Assembly: GCA_963789885.1 (NCBI GenBank)
Contig: CAWBNB010000040.1
Coordinates: 1-64,000 of the forward strand
DNA length: 64,000 bases
Origin: DATEDA01 sp963789885
GTDB taxonomy: Bacteria > Pseudomonadota > Gammaproteobacteria > Burkholderiales > SG8-39
Direction of reading: 5' to 3'
In this document: piece by piece, positions 62,689 through 64,000 of the stretch
How positions within the stretch are numbered: the stretch's first letter is position 1
Layout: every line of letters starts with the position of its first letter
The notes under the pieces: generated by a model
Database searches by the model: none
Told to the model about the DNA's origin: nothing
The model's input: only the letters and a program-made list of their open reading frames with translations
Translations under genes and position numbers: made by a program

Positions 62689-62913
62689 TCAGACTTCGAC
62701 CATCTCGAAATCGGACTTTTTTGCCGAGCAGTCCGGGCACACCCACTCTTCCGGGAGATCGGCCCAACGCGTGCCGGGCGGGATGCCCTCGGCCGGCATG
62801 CCCGCCGCTTCGTCGTAGAGGAACCCGCACAGGATGCATTGCCACACCTTGAACTCGAGCTCGGAAGTTGTCGCGGACCGCGTGTCGTCGCTCCCGCTTG
62901 CCGTGTGCGCCAT
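62689..62913 (-). CDS. Rubredoxin
   Basis: ATG 62913 (MAHTASGSDD) with a GAGGGGAGC site; 74 residues. The Fe(Cys)4 site is CILCGFLYDEAAGMPAEGIPPGTRWADLPEEWVCPDC, the two CxxC knuckles of rubredoxin with the conserved PGT-W-LP-W core. It carries one electron. It lies between tcuA and the 3-hydroxyacyl-CoA dehydrogenase gene on the same strand, so it may serve one of these oxidations. Confidence 0.93.
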   Translation of the reverse strand: MAHTASGSDDTRSATTSELEFKVWQCILCGFLYDEAAGMPAEGIPPGTRWADLPEEWVCPDCSAKKSDFEMVEV

Positions 62914-62924
62914 GCTTGCTCCCC

Positions 62925-64000
62925 TCAACGTTGCGCGGTTGCCTCGCGAAGCAGTCCGCCCTTCTCGGCGACCTGCGCGAGCAACTGGCTCGGCTTCCAG
63001 CGTTTGCCGTACCGCTCATGCCATTCGCAGACCTGGCGATGGATCTCCTTCGCGCCAACCGTGTCCGCCCAGAACATGAGGCCCCCTCGATGGCGAGGAA
63101 AACCGAAGCCGTACAGCCACATCACGTCGATGTCGCTTGCACGGTATGCCTTGCCGTCTTCGAGGATCTTGCAGGCCTCGTTCACCGAGGCGAACAGGAG
63201 CCGCCGGAGGATCTCGTCGTTCGTGAACGTGCGCTGCGGAATGCCGAATTCCTGTGCAACGCTCGCGATCACCTGTTTGACGACGTCATCCGGATAGGGG
63301 GTACGGTCGCCTTCCTTGTACCGATACCAGCCGGACCCGGTCTTCTGACCTTTGCGCCCCATCTCCACCATGCGGTCCGGAACATGAAGCTTCCGGAAAG
63401 CCGGATCGGCCGCCGCGCGGCGCTTGCGGGTGTCGTAGCTGATATCGAGTCCGGAGAGATCGCTCACCGCAAACGGCCCCATCGGGTACCCGAAATCGAC
63501 CATCACCTTGTCGATCTGTTCCGGTAAGGCGCCCTCCTCGAGCATGAGCATCATCTCCGTCACGAGGGGCGCCCGGCTGCGGTTGGCCGCGAATCCGTCG
63601 CACGACCCGACGACCACGCTCACCTTGCCGATGTCGCGTCCCATCTTTGCGGCCCGGGCAATCGTTTCCGTCGAGCTATCATCCCCCCTGACGATCTCGC
63701 AGAGCTTCATCACGTTCGCGGGCGCGAAGAAATGTGCGCCCGCCACGTCCTGCGGGCGGCCGGTCGCACCGGCCATCACGCCGATGTCGATCGCCGATGA
63801 GTTCGTGAGCAGCAACGCGCCCCGGCTTCATCACCGCATCGAGCTTCGCGAACACTTCCTTCTTCAGGTCGATCCGCTCGAAAACCGCCTCGATGACCGC
63901 GTCGCAATCGCCGATGTCCTCGTACCGTCCCACGGGCCGGATGAGCGACAGGCGTTCGTCCATCTCCGACTGCGTGAGGCTGCCCCGCTTCACTCTTGTC
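62925..64000 (-). CDS. 3-hydroxyacyl-CoA dehydrogenase (5' end outside window, one frameshift)
   Basis: The visible N-terminal part lies in one frame: EDIGDCDAVIEAVFERIDLKKEVFAKLDAVMKPG, the Rossmann-domain end. Near 63812 a one-base indel shifts to LLLTNSSAIDIGVMAGATGRPQDVAGAHFFAPANVMKLCEIVRG, then SCDGFAANRSRAPLVTEMMLMLEEG and MVDFGYPMGPFAVSDLSGLD. The latter includes the catalytic His in GAHFF and a long C-terminal helical part (FGFPRHRGGLMFWAD). This is the FadB-type beta-oxidation dehydrogenase core. The gene runs past the right edge of the window, so its full length and domain set (crotonase?) cannot be seen. Confidence 0.85.

Overview
The window is GC-rich chromosomal DNA that looks betaproteobacterial, most likely from an environmental Burkholderiales-like organism. 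The evidence is the expansion of periplasmic Bug/TctC receptors, the PEP-CTERM-like protein, the tcuAB pair, the three-subunit PntA/PntA2/PntB transhydrogenase and the insertion-sequence families present. There is no rRNA operon, CRISPR array or complete tRNA gene.

Left part (1-22 kb) is accessory and heavily rearranged. It has small hypothetical genes and two secreted cupins, an intact IS630-family element (2768-3847), and a tightly coupled two-gene module of a nucleoside-phosphorylase-fold enzyme and a uracil-DNA-glycosylase-fold protein (4001-6531). A graveyard of decayed genes follows (6.57-10.18 kb): an amidohydrolase tail, an IS6-type transposase, and an integrase-type transposase split by a well-delimited IS110-family element. 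Then come ppsA, a lactate dehydrogenase fragment cut by an IS3-family element (13458-14799), an orphan slipin, a decayed transposase, an alcohol dehydrogenase with an NTF2-like partner, an integrase remnant, a PEP-CTERM-like protein, and a partial tRNA-Thr 3' end that looks like an integration scar. A Tat-exported spermidine-dehydrogenase-like flavoprotein and a solute-binding-domain protein close the section.

Right part (23-64 kb) is metabolic. The pnt transhydrogenase operon is followed by clusters of redox enzymes with Bug-type receptors: MmgE/PrpD, 3-hydroxyisobutyrate-dehydrogenase-like proteins, aldo/keto reductases, SDR, an iron-ADH-fold protein, GMC oxidoreductases, aldehyde dehydrogenases, a Rieske protein, a CHMI-like isomerase and a YciI protein. 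The arrangement suggests uptake or sensing of small organic acids followed by oxidation of alcohol to aldehyde to acid, but no substrate can be named. Two large genes encode tandem double dehydrogenases. One is a fusion of homologues of an adjacent gene pair elsewhere in the window; the other has a second half that has lost its catalytic lysine. The window ends in a minus-strand run of tcuB, tcuA, rubredoxin and 3-hydroxyacyl-CoA dehydrogenase.

Several metabolic genes (41.7, 42.7, 43.7, 43.9, 53.1, 61.6, 63.8 kb) are broken by single-base frameshifts inside otherwise well-conserved frames. Either this is recent decay or the assembly carries indel errors; the sequence alone does not decide.
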